From contig JAJFKA010000041.1 in NCBI GenBank assembly GCA_021773555.1, positions 1 through 64,000 of the forward strand: a DNA stretch of 64,000 bases, written 5' to 3'. The stretch's first letter is position 1. Every line of letters begins with the position of its first letter. Source of the stretch: Gammaproteobacteria bacterium (GTDB taxonomy: Bacteria > Pseudomonadota > Gammaproteobacteria > Pseudomonadales > Azotimanducaceae). A program made the position numbers and the translations under genes. Below, piece by piece: positions 33,008-42,199 of the stretch. Under the pieces are notes generated by a model. The model had not been told where the DNA came from. It ran no database searches and saw only the letters and a list, made by a program, of their open reading frames with translations.

Positions 33008-34060
33008 ATGCCGAAAAAGAAAGTAGTTGTGCAGTTACCCGCGGTTGCCCGTGAGGTGCCCGTTTCCGAGCGATACTCGCTGGAACTGGAGGCACTCGAT
33101 TCAATTGCGGAAATAGTGGAAGTTGACGGCAGCAGTGCCGGGGCGTTCATTCAGGGAGCGCGGGATGCGGATGCCCTCATTACGTCCTGGGGAATCAACA
33201 TCGACCAGCAGGTGATCAAAGGTCTGGACAAATGTGTGGTGATCGGTGTTGGCAGTGTTGGTGTCGACATGGTGGATGTGGACGCTGCCACTGAGGCGGG
33301 CATCGTTGTGACAAACGTGCCTGATGTGTTTATTGAGGAGGTCGCTGATCACACCATGATGCTGTTGTTGGGTTGTGCTCGACGCGTCAAGTTGATGGAC
33401 AAGATGGTCCGGCAGGGAGATTGGTATAAGGGTCGGCCGGTACTCAATGAAGTGCCGAGGTTGTGGGGACAAACCCTGGGTCTGATCTCGTTTGGTAATG
33501 TGGCACGGGCTGTTGCGCGTCGGGCGAAGGCATTTGGTTTGCATGTGATCGCCTATGATCCCTATGTATCGGAACTGAAGATGACTGGAGAGGGTGTGGA
33601 GCCGGTTACTTTCCATGAGTTACTGGAGCGCTCGGACTATTTGTCGGTTCATCCGGGATTAAACGAAGGAACGCGTCGCATGTTCGGGGCACCAGAGTTT
33701 CTAGCGATGAAAAATACCGCCGTGGTGATCAATTGCGGTCGTGGTGGCACCATTGATGAGCCGGCCTTAATCGCTGCACTCGACAGTGGACAAATCGCCG
33801 CCGCCGGGCTTGATGTGCTCGAAACCGAGCCGCCAGCGTCCGATAATCCGCTGATGGATATGGACAACGTTATCCTGACTCCACATGCGGCGTCAGCGAC
33901 AACTCGTATGCGACCCGAAACCCGGCGTCGGGTAGGCCGGGAAGTGGCCCTCGTATTGAGTGGAAAATGGCCTATGAGTTGTGTCAATCCGACGGTGCTG
34001 CCGAAGGTCGAGCTGGAAAGGTGGCAACCCTATCCCATGGAGCGTGGTCCGAATCGATAA
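33008..34060 (+). CDS. D-isomer-specific 2-hydroxyacid dehydrogenase
   Basis: A 350-residue NAD(P)-dependent dehydrogenase. The dinucleotide site reads LGLISFGNVARAVARRAKAFG, an unusual SFGN form of the GxGxxG loop. Catalytic motifs are NCGRGG (Arg), GLDVLETEP (Glu region) and LTPHAA (His). ATG 33008 is supported by GAGAGG six bases upstream. The neighbouring ThDP enzyme starts 20 bases after its stop, so the two form an operon. The substrate is a 2-keto/2-hydroxy acid, not further defined. Confidence 0.9.
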   Translation: MPKKKVVVQLPAVAREVPVSERYSLELEALDSIAEIVEVDGSSAGAFIQGARDADALITSWGINIDQQVIKGLDKCVVIGVGSVGVDMVDVDAATEAGIVVTNVPDVFIEEVADHTMMLLLGCARRVKLMDKMVRQGDWYKGRPVLNEVPRLWGQTLGLISFGNVARAVARRAKAFGLHVIAYDPYVSELKMTGEGVEPVTFHELLERSDYLSVHPGLNEGTRRMFGAPEFLAMKNTAVVINCGRGGTIDEPALIAALDSGQIAAAGLDVLETEPPASDNPLMDMDNVILTPHAASATTRMRPETRRRVGREVALVLSGKWPMSCVNPTVLPKVELERWQPYPMERGPNR

Positions 34061-34080
34061 CAGATAAACCGGAGAAGCTG

Positions 34081-35715
34081 ATGCGCGTAGTCGATGCAAT
34101 CGCAGAGATACTGAAAAGGGAAGGGGTCAAATTTATCATCGGCTATCCGGTGAACCCGATCATCGAGGCGGCAGCTGTGGCCGACATCCGCACAATTATC
34201 GTCCGTCAGGAACGCACTGGCTTACATATGGCGGATGCGGTCAGCCGTATGAGTTCCGGTAAAAATATCGGTGTGTTTGTGATGCAGCATGGCCCGGGCG
34301 CGGAAAACGCTTTCGGCGGTGTTGCCCAGGCGTATAGTGAATCCGTGCCGATTCTGGTGATGCCAGCCGGATACCCGCGCCGACTGGCCGGCTATTACCC
34401 CAATTTCAATTCAACACTCAACATGAAACACGTCACTAAATGGGCTGAACCCCTGACCCTGGGTCGCATGTTACCGGCGGTCATGCGCCGGGCATTCTCG
34501 CAGTTGCGCAATGGTCGGGGCGGTCCGGTGCTGGTAGAAGTCCCGGTTGATGTTTTTGGTGAGGAAATACCAGACGACTTTGACTATGTGCCCAGTTACG
34601 CCGCAAGGTCAGCACCGGACCCGGCCATCATTGAGCAGGTTGCCGGAGTGCTGGCACAGGCAAAGAAACCGGTGATTTATGCGGGTCAGGGGGTACATTA
34701 CGCGCAGGCATGGCCGGAGCTGAAAGAGCTTGCGGAAACCTGGAATATACCCGTGACCACCAGCATTGAGGGTAAAAGTGCATTTCCGGAAAATCATCCG
34801 CTATCGCTTGGTTCCGGCGGCCGCGCGATCCCGAAAAATGTTGATGACTTCCTCAAGGACGCGGATGTTATTTTCGGGATTGGTTGCAGCTTTGCGCTCA
34901 CTGGTTTTGGGGTTCAGATGCCCCGGGGCAAGACGATTATTCATGCGACGCTTGATTCCATGGACCTTAACAAGGATGTTCCCGCGCAGTATGGATTGAT
35001 CGGCGATGCAAAACTGACCCTGCAGGCGTTGCTCGATGCCTTGTCCGGTCATGAGAAATCAGAGGCGAGCGCACGAGCGACCAGTGTTCCGGCGAAAATC
35101 AAGGCGACCAGGGAGAGCTGGCTAAAGGAGTGGATGCCGAAACTGACCAGTAAGGACACTCCCATCAGTCCTTATCGCGTGATCTGGGATCTGCTGCATA
35201 CGGTTGATATCGACAATACAGTGGTTACTCACGACGCCGGTAGCCCGCGTGACCAGCTCACGCCCTTCTGGGAGAGCACCAGGCCCCTGAACTATATTGG
35301 CTGGGGTAAGACCACGCAGCTGGGTTATGGACTCGGTCTTGCGATGGGTGCAAAGCTGGCCCGGCCTGACGCACTTTGCATCAACATCTGGGGAGACGCG
35401 GCCATCGGCTTTACCGGTATGGATTTCGAAACCGCAGTGCGCGAACGACTACCGATTCTATCGATCTTGTTTAACAACTTTTCGATGGCCATCGAATTAC
35501 CCATCATGCAGGTGGCAACGGAGAAATATCGCAGCACCGACATCTCAGGCAATTATGCGGACATGGCCAGGGCGTTCGGCGGATATGGTGAGCGAATTAC
35601 TGATCCTGCGGAAATCATCCCTGCGATAAAACGCGGCATCAACGCGACCCAGCAAGGTCAGGCCGCGCTACTCGAATTTATCACGGAGAAAGAACTGGCG
35701 ACCTCGACCTATTGA
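34081..35715 (+). CDS. Thiamine-diphosphate-dependent enzyme (acetolactate synthase-like)
   Basis: A 544-residue protein with the three-domain ThDP fold. The pyrimidine domain has the conserved Glu (E44 in RQERTGLHMADA) and HGPGAENAFGGVAQAY. The PP-domain metal motif is GDAAIGF followed by LFNNFSMAIE. It aligns by eye with the large subunit of acetolactate synthase and related decarboxylases; no regulatory subunit (ilvH-like) is nearby. ATG 34081 has GGAGAAG upstream. Coupled to a 2-hydroxyacid dehydrogenase, it probably handles a 2-keto acid that the partner reduces or forms. Confidence 0.88.
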   Translation: MRVVDAIAEILKREGVKFIIGYPVNPIIEAAAVADIRTIIVRQERTGLHMADAVSRMSSGKNIGVFVMQHGPGAENAFGGVAQAYSESVPILVMPAGYPRRLAGYYPNFNSTLNMKHVTKWAEPLTLGRMLPAVMRRAFSQLRNGRGGPVLVEVPVDVFGEEIPDDFDYVPSYAARSAPDPAIIEQVAGVLAQAKKPVIYAGQGVHYAQAWPELKELAETWNIPVTTSIEGKSAFPENHPLSLGSGGRAIPKNVDDFLKDADVIFGIGCSFALTGFGVQMPRGKTIIHATLDSMDLNKDVPAQYGLIGDAKLTLQALLDALSGHEKSEASARATSVPAKIKATRESWLKEWMPKLTSKDTPISPYRVIWDLLHTVDIDNTVVTHDAGSPRDQLTPFWESTRPLNYIGWGKTTQLGYGLGLAMGAKLARPDALCINIWGDAAIGFTGMDFETAVRERLPILSILFNNFSMAIELPIMQVATEKYRSTDISGNYADMARAFGGYGERITDPAEIIPAIKRGINATQQGQAALLEFITEKELATSTY

Positions 35716-35753
35716 CCTGGTATCACCACAGATTACTCGATCGCAGCTCCAGT

Positions 35754-37028
35754 TCAGGGAGCCGATGATCCATCCTGGTCCCCCGATTTTTTCTGATTGT
35801 TATATTGCGTGAAGAGATAAGCAAGGAATCGTTCAATGCCCTGTTTGACATGTTCGCTTCGCAATGAGGGAAACATGTCGAAAGCATGTTGCGCACCCGA
35901 TATTTCCGCGTAGGTCACGGAACTCGATGAAACCTCGCGAAGCTTTGTCGAGAATACCCGGGCTTCCTCTACTGGTACGAGGGTGTCCTTGTCGCCATGG
36001 ATGATCAGAAACGGTGGTGCGCTTGCGTGAATTCTGAACAACGGCGAAACCCGCTCGTAGTCTTCACGATGACCCTCTAACGAGCATTTCATGATTGAGC
36101 GCTCGAACATTTTGGCCGCACCATCGTGCTTCTGAAATTGATGTTCGTTGGTAAAGTCGTATGCGCCGTAATAAGGCACGGCTCCCTGCAAGGCGGTATC
36201 TTTATCTTCAAAGCCAGGTTGAAAATCCGAGTCGTTCGCGGTCAGTGCAAGTAGGGAACAAAGGTGACCACCAGCGGATCCACCCGTTACAACAATAAAG
36301 TCCGGGTCGCCGCCGTACTGCGCGATATTCTCCTTGATCCAGACCAGTGCCTGCTTACAGTCAACAACATGCTCCGGCATCGTGGCCGTTGGGCTCAATC
36401 GATAGGAGTTCGCGACACAGATCCAGTCCCGTTTCGCCATATGCGTCATCAGGGGAATTCCCTGTTCGTTCTTACTCCCCATTTTCTCGGTCCAGGCACC
36501 GCCGTGTATCTGGAACAGCACCGGTTTGCCGGTGACACTATTCCTGGACCGGTAGAGATCGAGGGTCTGGCCATTGGTGCCGAATGACTGGTCCTTGACG
36601 ACTTCAATTGCGCTATCCACAGGACGGAATGGCTTTTTGATCGCCGCAAAGTCAGGACCCTCCGGAAAGTGCGAGCGTTGCGCAGCTTCGATTTCGTCTT
36701 CGTAGCCTGAACCCAGGTTTTCACTCAGCGCATATTCCATTTCTGTCTCGGCATGTTGGCCCTGCAGGTAGAAGTACCCCATGGCGAACCAGGCACAAAT
36801 GCAGATCAGCAATCCCAGCGCACCGAGAAGACCTTCCACAGCGCCCAGCCAGGTAAGTATGCCTACCAGCAGGACCTGCCAGAGGATGTGGTGCAGCGCG
36901 AGCTCACCGGTTAGCCAGCCCGCGAGAAAGCTGACTGCAGCAAGTTGCGGGTGGCGAAAGATCGGCCGATACAGATTGTAGGCCAGCCAGCCGAAAAGCA
37001 GGGACAGAAGGAAGAAAAACAGGGTCAT
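35754..37028 (-). CDS. Membrane-anchored alpha/beta hydrolase
   Basis: A 424-residue protein. The first ~90 residues contain three or four hydrophobic segments (about 1-20, 28-45, 48-66 and 70-90), so the catalytic domain is tethered to the membrane. The hydrolase domain has the oxyanion motif HGGAW at 175-179 and the nucleophile S251 in GGSAGGHLC. An Asp in IHGDKDTLVP and a His in GAQHAFD complete the triad. The HGGAW motif puts it in the hormone-sensitive-lipase/esterase group. Substrate unknown; it stands alone between two plus-strand genes. Confidence 0.87.
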   Translation of the reverse strand: MTLFFFLLSLLFGWLAYNLYRPIFRHPQLAAVSFLAGWLTGELALHHILWQVLLVGILTWLGAVEGLLGALGLLICICAWFAMGYFYLQGQHAETEMEYALSENLGSGYEDEIEAAQRSHFPEGPDFAAIKKPFRPVDSAIEVVKDQSFGTNGQTLDLYRSRNSVTGKPVLFQIHGGAWTEKMGSKNEQGIPLMTHMAKRDWICVANSYRLSPTATMPEHVVDCKQALVWIKENIAQYGGDPDFIVVTGGSAGGHLCSLLALTANDSDFQPGFEDKDTALQGAVPYYGAYDFTNEHQFQKHDGAAKMFERSIMKCSLEGHREDYERVSPLFRIHASAPPFLIIHGDKDTLVPVEEARVFSTKLREVSSSSVTYAEISGAQHAFDMFPSLRSEHVKQGIERFLAYLFTQYNNQKKSGDQDGSSAP

Positions 37029-37157
37029 TGGGTGTACTCTACAGGGGATATTGTGGTTTGGCGCAAGCAGCGGATTCCTTTATTATCGCGCAATTGATCG
37101 TTTAAGATAAGGTATCTCGATCCATGTCATCAATTGATTGTCAGGAAGTGAACTAGG

Positions 37158-38003
37158 ATGTTACAGAAGTCGAGAATTTTTTTGCTGCTGGGCATTAATA
37201 CCATCGTACTTTATGGTCTTGTGCTCTTCCTCATCCCCGAAGGGAATACTCAGCAACTTATCGTGCTGGCTATCGCCATGGCACTCATGATGGTTGCACC
37301 CAACCTCGTGATTAATAGGGCTTTGAGCTCAATGGAACGCGACCTCGAGCATGCTCAGGGCGAACTCGCGTCCACCCTTGAGGAACTGGAACGCACCAAA
37401 CTGTCATTGTCCTCGGTGACCACGATGGATGAGTTGACGGGTTGCTACAATCAGAGCCACTTCCAGGATGTTTTGACCCAGCACCGTGGCATGAGTGAGC
37501 GTGGCAGTTACTACTTTACGCTCGCCGTCATGCAGGTGGATCAATTTAATCACGTGGTTGATACCCATGGACTCGGCAGCGGCAACGAGGTATTGCAGCT
37601 TTACGTGCGTATTGTAAAGGCGGCGTTGCGAGAAGTAGATGTGGTGGCGCGATTGAGTGCTGACACCTTCGGATTGTTGCTCTCAGGTGCCACCGAGGAT
37701 GATTCAGTGATGATTATCAATCGGATCAGCCAGTTGATAAGCCAGATTCAGGTGGCCAAGGATGAAAATCTCAGGATCACGACCTCTGGTGGCATTACCA
37801 CCTTCCACGGTACTGAAAGTTCGGATGAACTGATTGCCAACGCGAGCAAGGCACTGGAGTTTGCCATCGAACAGGGCCGGGACAGAGTCGCCGGATTTCT
37901 CTACCAGGCACCCCAGGAAATCGCGGCCGAGGGAAGTGATGATGAAGTCGAGGCCGTGACTCTCAGCGAAGAACAAAATCCCCCGACGGCGCCTGCTCCA
38001 TAA
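37158..38003 (+). CDS. GGDEF-domain protein with degenerate active site
   Basis: A 281-residue protein. Two hydrophobic segments (about 7-26 and 32-52) are followed by a coiled linker and a GGDEF fold starting at TTMDELTGCYN. The active-site loop that should read GGDEF reads LSADTF at 166-171, so the glycines and the metal Asp/Glu pattern are lost. It is therefore unlikely to make cyclic di-GMP and may act as a binding or scaffolding protein. Its last 41 bases overlap the convergent hemH gene. Confidence 0.87.
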   Translation: MLQKSRIFLLLGINTIVLYGLVLFLIPEGNTQQLIVLAIAMALMMVAPNLVINRALSSMERDLEHAQGELASTLEELERTKLSLSSVTTMDELTGCYNQSHFQDVLTQHRGMSERGSYYFTLAVMQVDQFNHVVDTHGLGSGNEVLQLYVRIVKAALREVDVVARLSADTFGLLLSGATEDDSVMIINRISQLISQIQVAKDENLRITTSGGITTFHGTESSDELIANASKALEFAIEQGRDRVAGFLYQAPQEIAAEGSDDEVEAVTLSEEQNPPTAPAP

Positions 38004-38991
38004 TAATTTCCGCCATGGTGTTGGCGTGATCAGCAGAAGCATTCAGCGCCCGGATATAGCGAAACCGCTCGCCACCGGCAGCGAGGAATATATCCCGATT
38101 AAGTACCCGGATTTCCTCAATCGTCTCCAGGCAATCAGTTGCGAATCCCGGGCAAACGATCAACACTTTTTTTGTTCCCCGGCCAGGCAGTTCCGCCATG
38201 GTGTCACTGGTGTAGGGTTGCAGCCACTTCGCGCGTCCAAAGCGTGACTGGTAGGTGAGTTGCCATTCATGATCCGCCAGTCCCAGCGCGTGGGCTACCA
38301 GTTCAGCAGTCCGCTGGCATTGCCGGGGATAAGGGTCACCCGCATCAGCCTGGGCCTGTGGAATCCCATGAAATGAAAAGATCAGTTTTGCACCGTCGGC
38401 CATATAGTTGTGATACGCCTCAACGGATTTGGTCAGCGAATGGATGTAGGCTGAATGTTCATGGTAGTCCGCAACGAACTGGAAGTGTGGAACGGGTAAT
38501 TTGGAGAAAGCTCTGCTGACCTGGTCATAGGCTGCTGACGTGGTCGCAAAGGCGTACTGTGGGAACACCGGCAGGAACAGAAACTTCTCCACGCCTTCGC
38601 CTTTTTTGACTGCGACGAGCGCCTTAATGGATGGCTCGCCATAGGTCATAGCCGAACTGACAGAAATGCGGTCCGCAAGATGTTTCCTTCCAAGCAAGCG
38701 CTCAGTTCTCGCCGCCAGCGCTCTGGTGATGTTCCTGATGGGCGCATCATAGGTACCCCAGATAAATTTATACTTTTCCACCAGTGCATTCGGGCGCCGA
38801 GTGAGAATAAAGAGGTAGAGTATCGGCAGCCAGATGAATCTTGGAATACTAACGACCCTCGGATCGGAGAGGAATTCCCTCAGGTAACGACGAATTGCGG
38901 GTGCGGTCGGTTGCTCAGGCGTGCCGAGGTTAATCAGCACGACGGCCAGCTTTTCCGGCTTCTCACTTGTTTGTCTATCCTGGTCGCTCAC
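37963..38991 (-). CDS. hemH: Ferrochelatase
   Basis: Inserts ferrous iron into protoporphyrin IX, the last step of haem synthesis. Family segments are visible: VVLINLGTPEQP at the N-terminus, FSFHGIPQ with the metal-site histidine, and YQSRFGRAKWLQPYT with KKVLIVCPGFATDCLETIEEI near the C-terminus. Length is 342 residues. Its final 41 bases overlap the end of the convergent GGDEF gene. The haem supplies the cytochromes in this window. Confidence 0.95.
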   Translation of the reverse strand: MSDQDRQTSEKPEKLAVVLINLGTPEQPTAPAIRRYLREFLSDPRVVSIPRFIWLPILYLFILTRRPNALVEKYKFIWGTYDAPIRNITRALAARTERLLGRKHLADRISVSSAMTYGEPSIKALVAVKKGEGVEKFLFLPVFPQYAFATTSAAYDQVSRAFSKLPVPHFQFVADYHEHSAYIHSLTKSVEAYHNYMADGAKLIFSFHGIPQAQADAGDPYPRQCQRTAELVAHALGLADHEWQLTYQSRFGRAKWLQPYTSDTMAELPGRGTKKVLIVCPGFATDCLETIEEIRVLNRDIFLAAGGERFRYIRALNASADHANTMAEIIMEQAPSGDFVLR

Positions 38992-39145
38992 TTTTCAGCT
39001 TCTGTAAAAACGCAAGCTCGAATTCTAACGGGTTTAGGCATAAACAACAGCCTGAACCCGGGTCATTACCTGGCGGGTAATTGATTCGCGCTTGTTTTTT
39101 AAGTGGAATGGCCATTCATGGATAACTTTTTAAAGTGAGAGAGTA

Positions 39146-39781
39146 ATGTTGGAATTATGGTCAGGAGTGTTAAGTAACAACGCCGCAAAAGTCAGGATCG
39201 CACTGGCAGAAAAGGGACTGGACTATGTCGTCAATGAGGTCCCGTGGACCAAACAATCCAGGTGGGATCCCAAGCCTGCCGGATTGCTTGCCGTCAGTCC
39301 GCGAGGCCAGGTGCCGGTATTGATCGATGACGGATTCGTCGTGCATGACTCAACCGTAATTATTGAATACCTTGAAGACAAATACCCAACACCACCACTT
39401 TTCCCTGCGGCCATCAATGATAAAACCGAGTGTAGAATGTGGGAGGACGATGCGGATTACGCCCAACAATTTGTCGGAACGCTGATCTCCGATGTGTTTC
39501 TGGGCAAGTCCGATGCGCCGCTTTCCGAAAAAGCAGTCGATGCGATTGCCAGTCTGGAACAGTTTTATAATCGCCTCGAAACACGCCTTGAAGATCGGGA
39601 CTTTCTCTCAGGAGAATTCTCTGCAGCGGATGTTGCAAACTTCATGGTGGTTGCCTTTGCCACGACCATGGGAGCAGAAGTAACCCAGCCCCGGCTGGCG
39701 GCCTGGTTTGCACGCATGCTGGAACGACCGACCGTGAAGCAGGAATATGACGCAATCCTGGGTGCAGCGGCAGCGCTATAG
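39146..39781 (+). CDS. Glutathione S-transferase family protein (first copy)
   Basis: A 211-residue two-domain GST. The N-terminal thioredoxin-like domain has the catalytic-region LWSGVLSNNAAKVRIALAEKG, the cis-Pro motif GQVPVLIDD and the glutathione-binding VVHDSTVIIEYLED. The helical C-terminal domain has FSAADVANFMV. It is followed after about 100 bases by a second GST gene that is a divergent paralogue rather than a recent copy. The substrate is unknown. Confidence 0.9.
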   Translation: MLELWSGVLSNNAAKVRIALAEKGLDYVVNEVPWTKQSRWDPKPAGLLAVSPRGQVPVLIDDGFVVHDSTVIIEYLEDKYPTPPLFPAAINDKTECRMWEDDADYAQQFVGTLISDVFLGKSDAPLSEKAVDAIASLEQFYNRLETRLEDRDFLSGEFSAADVANFMVVAFATTMGAEVTQPRLAAWFARMLERPTVKQEYDAILGAAAAL

Positions 39782-39882
39782 TTCATCGCCCGTTGATTGC
39801 GAACGGTGTGCCTTTGAACATACGAACGTGGTGATTTATGCTTGCGTACTTCGCGCAACCAAGACCACACGAAGGTGATTAG

Positions 39883-40497
39883 ATGTCCGATTTAGTCCTG
39901 TACCACGCGGTACCCTCACGCAGCATGACCGTGCACTGGATGCTGGAAGAAGTGGGTGAACCTTATGATATTGAGCTGCTGAGTCTGGAAGCCGAGGACC
40001 ATAAAAAACCCGAATATCTGAAGATCAATCCCATGGGCAGGGTACCGGCGCTGCGACATGGTGATGTTGTTGTCACGGAAACCGCTGCGATTATCATGTA
40101 CCTTGCAGAGACCTTTGCCGATGCCGGCCTGAACATTTCCCCCGGTTCTGCTGACCGGGGTAGTTTTCTGCGCTGGATGTTTTTTGCGCCGGTCAGTGCT
40201 GAGCCATCAGTCCTGTGGAAGGCTCAGGGCGATGCCGTCAGCGGACTCGAATACCAGCCATTTTCAGATGTGGAGACAGTTGCCAATACGTTGAGACTGG
40301 CTTTGCAGGACCGGGAGTTTATCGTCGGTGATCATTTCAGCGCCGCGGATGTAATGATCGGCAGCACAATCATGTGGGGTACTTCGTTAATGCCGGTGAT
40401 GCCGAAGCATCCTGAGTTAATTGCCTATTGGCAGCGACTGGAGCAACGACCCGCATGGCAGAAGGCGTCTACTGCGGACCGGGCGTTGATGAAGTGA
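39883..40497 (+). CDS. Glutathione S-transferase family protein (second copy)
   Basis: A 204-residue GST. The N-terminal domain begins LVLYHAVPSRSMTVHWMLEEVG and has GRVPALRHGD (cis-Pro) and VTETAAIIMYLAE (glutathione gamma-Glu site). The C-terminal domain has HFSAADVMIGS. Its last 17 codons are repeated almost exactly at 42200-42252 beyond the Fic gene. This shows that the array once had another gst whose body has been lost. The reaction is undefined. Confidence 0.9.
   Translation: MSDLVLYHAVPSRSMTVHWMLEEVGEPYDIELLSLEAEDHKKPEYLKINPMGRVPALRHGDVVVTETAAIIMYLAETFADAGLNISPGSADRGSFLRWMFFAPVSAEPSVLWKAQGDAVSGLEYQPFSDVETVANTLRLALQDREFIVGDHFSAADVMIGSTIMWGTSLMPVMPKHPELIAYWQRLEQRPAWQKASTADRALMK
40445..40497 (+). 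repeat. Direct repeat of gst 3' end, copy 1
   Basis: The last 53 bases of the second gst match 42200-42252 at 48 of 53 positions. Within the reading frame the differences are one amino-acid change (Thr to Ala), two silent changes and a TGA/TAG stop swap. The pattern suggests that both copies were once under coding selection. The two copies flank the Fic gene. Confidence 0.85.
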
Positions 40498-40774
40498 GCC
40501 GGTAGCTGGAATTGACACTAGTCTGTGCGCTGACACACGTACAGAGCTGCCATCTGCCTTTGCGCGATGCGCAAAAGCCAATTGTTCTCAATATTGCCAC
40601 TTGGCCCTCTAGCTAAATGGGCTTTCATTAACCGGGTCCACCCTGGCCGGTGGTCCTTGCTATCCGGTACTGATCCCTCGCGTGGCGCCCTTATGCGCTA
40701 TACTCAACCCGCCATTAATGTCGCCAAATACATGACCATGTTTTCGCTATATGAAAATGTAACTCTTTGTTATC
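40498..40774. other. Gap between gst and fic with one hairpin
   Basis: This 277-base stretch holds no recognised gene. A hairpin at 40558-40577 (CTTTGCGC, loop GAT, GCGCAAAAG) may terminate gst transcription. Its core TTGCGCGATGCGCAA differs at one base from the core of the hairpin at 42302-42330. A TATACT hexamer at 40699 could be a -10 element for the Fic gene, but no matching -35 was seen. Confidence 0.5.
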
Positions 40775-42034
40775 ATGGGTAATATGGATGAATCAGAAGC
40801 CGCCATAGAAGCCGCCATATTAAAGGACAAGGAAGTGCTTGGAGACGACCGAGGTGAGAGCACGGCCCTGATGGAGCCCCTTGTCCTCTCTAGCGGATCG
40901 CGCCACCGGCCCGAACTGAATGACCTCGCGATCGAACTCGCGACGAAATCGGTTGGGTTTCGGCGCAGCCTGCCGGACGGCGTGGTCACAGCGCTGGCCG
41001 AACTTGTGCGGGCGATGAACTGTTACTACAGCAACCTTATTGAAGGCCACGACACCCACCCCATCGATATCGAGCGTGCCCTGAAGAGGGACTACAGCGC
41101 CGATCCAGAAAAGCGTAATCTGCAACTGGAGGCCGAGGCCCATGTTGCAGTCCAGAAATGGATCGACGAGGGAGGACTGAAAGGTCGGGCGACTACAGCA
41201 AATTCCATCCTCGAAATTCACCGCCGCTTTTGCGAACTGCTGCCCGAAGAGCTGCTGGTAGTGGAGCATCCGAGCACGAAGAAAAAGCTGCGAGTCGTGC
41301 CAGGCAAGCTGCGCCAACATGATGTCGAGGTCGGCAGGCATGTACCAGTCAGCCCAGGCGCAGTGTCGCGCTTTCTCGCCAGATTCGAAGAGGTTTACAA
41401 CGCTCTCGGCAAGTCGGAAACGATCCTTGCCTGTGCTGCCGCCCATCATCGCCTGACCTGGATACACCCCTTTCTTGATGGCAATGGACGGGTCATACGG
41501 TTGATGTCCTACGCCACGCTGCTGGATACAGTCGATACGGGTGGCGTGTGGTCGATCGCACGCGGCCTGGCGCGCAACGTCGATGTGTACAAGCAGCATC
41601 TTGCGAATTGTGACCGATCGCGGCGCAACGATCTTGACGGCAGAGGATACTTAAGCGAGGAAAACCTCGCGGGCTTCACGCGCTTTCTCCTTGAGACCTG
41701 CCTGGACCAGATCAAGTTTATGGAAGACCTGATCCAGCCGGAGAAGCTGCGCAAACGTATCAAGCTCTGGGTTGACGAAGAAATCGCGCTCGGCAATCTG
41801 CACGAGAAGTCCGGCTTGATTCTCGAAGTAATCCTATATCGGGGCGAACTCCCACGCAGCGAGGTCGTTCACCTGCTCGGCGTAAGTTCACGCACCGCGA
41901 GTCGAGTGGTGTCCGGCTTGAGCGAACACGAAGTCGTCAAATCGGAGACTTCAAAAGCACCACTGCATATTCACTTTCCAGCTGCATTGGCCCATCGCTG
42001 GATGCCGGGGCTATTCCCCGAGCAACGGAGGTAA
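40775..42034 (+). CDS. Fic-domain protein (class II, self-inhibited AMPylator type)
   Basis: A 419-residue Fic protein. The FIC motif HPFLDGNGR is intact at 231-239 with catalytic H231. An N-terminal inhibitory-helix motif S-N-L-I-E-G (86-91) matches (S/T)xxxE(G/N), so autoinhibition is in cis. The C-terminal domain reads as a winged helix (LPRSEVVHLLGVSSRTASRVV), suggesting DNA binding. The start may be 40775 or the ATG at 40784. It lies between a complete gst and a leftover gst tail, so it looks inserted into a gst array. No separate antitoxin gene is visible, as expected for a class II protein. Confidence 0.9.
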   Translation: MGNMDESEAAIEAAILKDKEVLGDDRGESTALMEPLVLSSGSRHRPELNDLAIELATKSVGFRRSLPDGVVTALAELVRAMNCYYSNLIEGHDTHPIDIERALKRDYSADPEKRNLQLEAEAHVAVQKWIDEGGLKGRATTANSILEIHRRFCELLPEELLVVEHPSTKKKLRVVPGKLRQHDVEVGRHVPVSPGAVSRFLARFEEVYNALGKSETILACAAAHHRLTWIHPFLDGNGRVIRLMSYATLLDTVDTGGVWSIARGLARNVDVYKQHLANCDRSRRNDLDGRGYLSEENLAGFTRFLLETCLDQIKFMEDLIQPEKLRKRIKLWVDEEIALGNLHEKSGLILEVILYRGELPRSEVVHLLGVSSRTASRVVSGLSEHEVVKSETSKAPLHIHFPAALAHRWMPGLFPEQRR

Positions 42035-42199
42035 GAGTGCGCCCGATTTCCTGGCTGGAGCTATTAGCAGCGGTTCATGGGCTAAATCAGAAGAATACAA
42101 TCGAATACGCTGCTTCTCCTTTGGATAACCCTTCGAAAACAAAAGCAACAGGACTATCTGATTCATCATTCATCATCTTTTTCAACCATGACCAATTGA

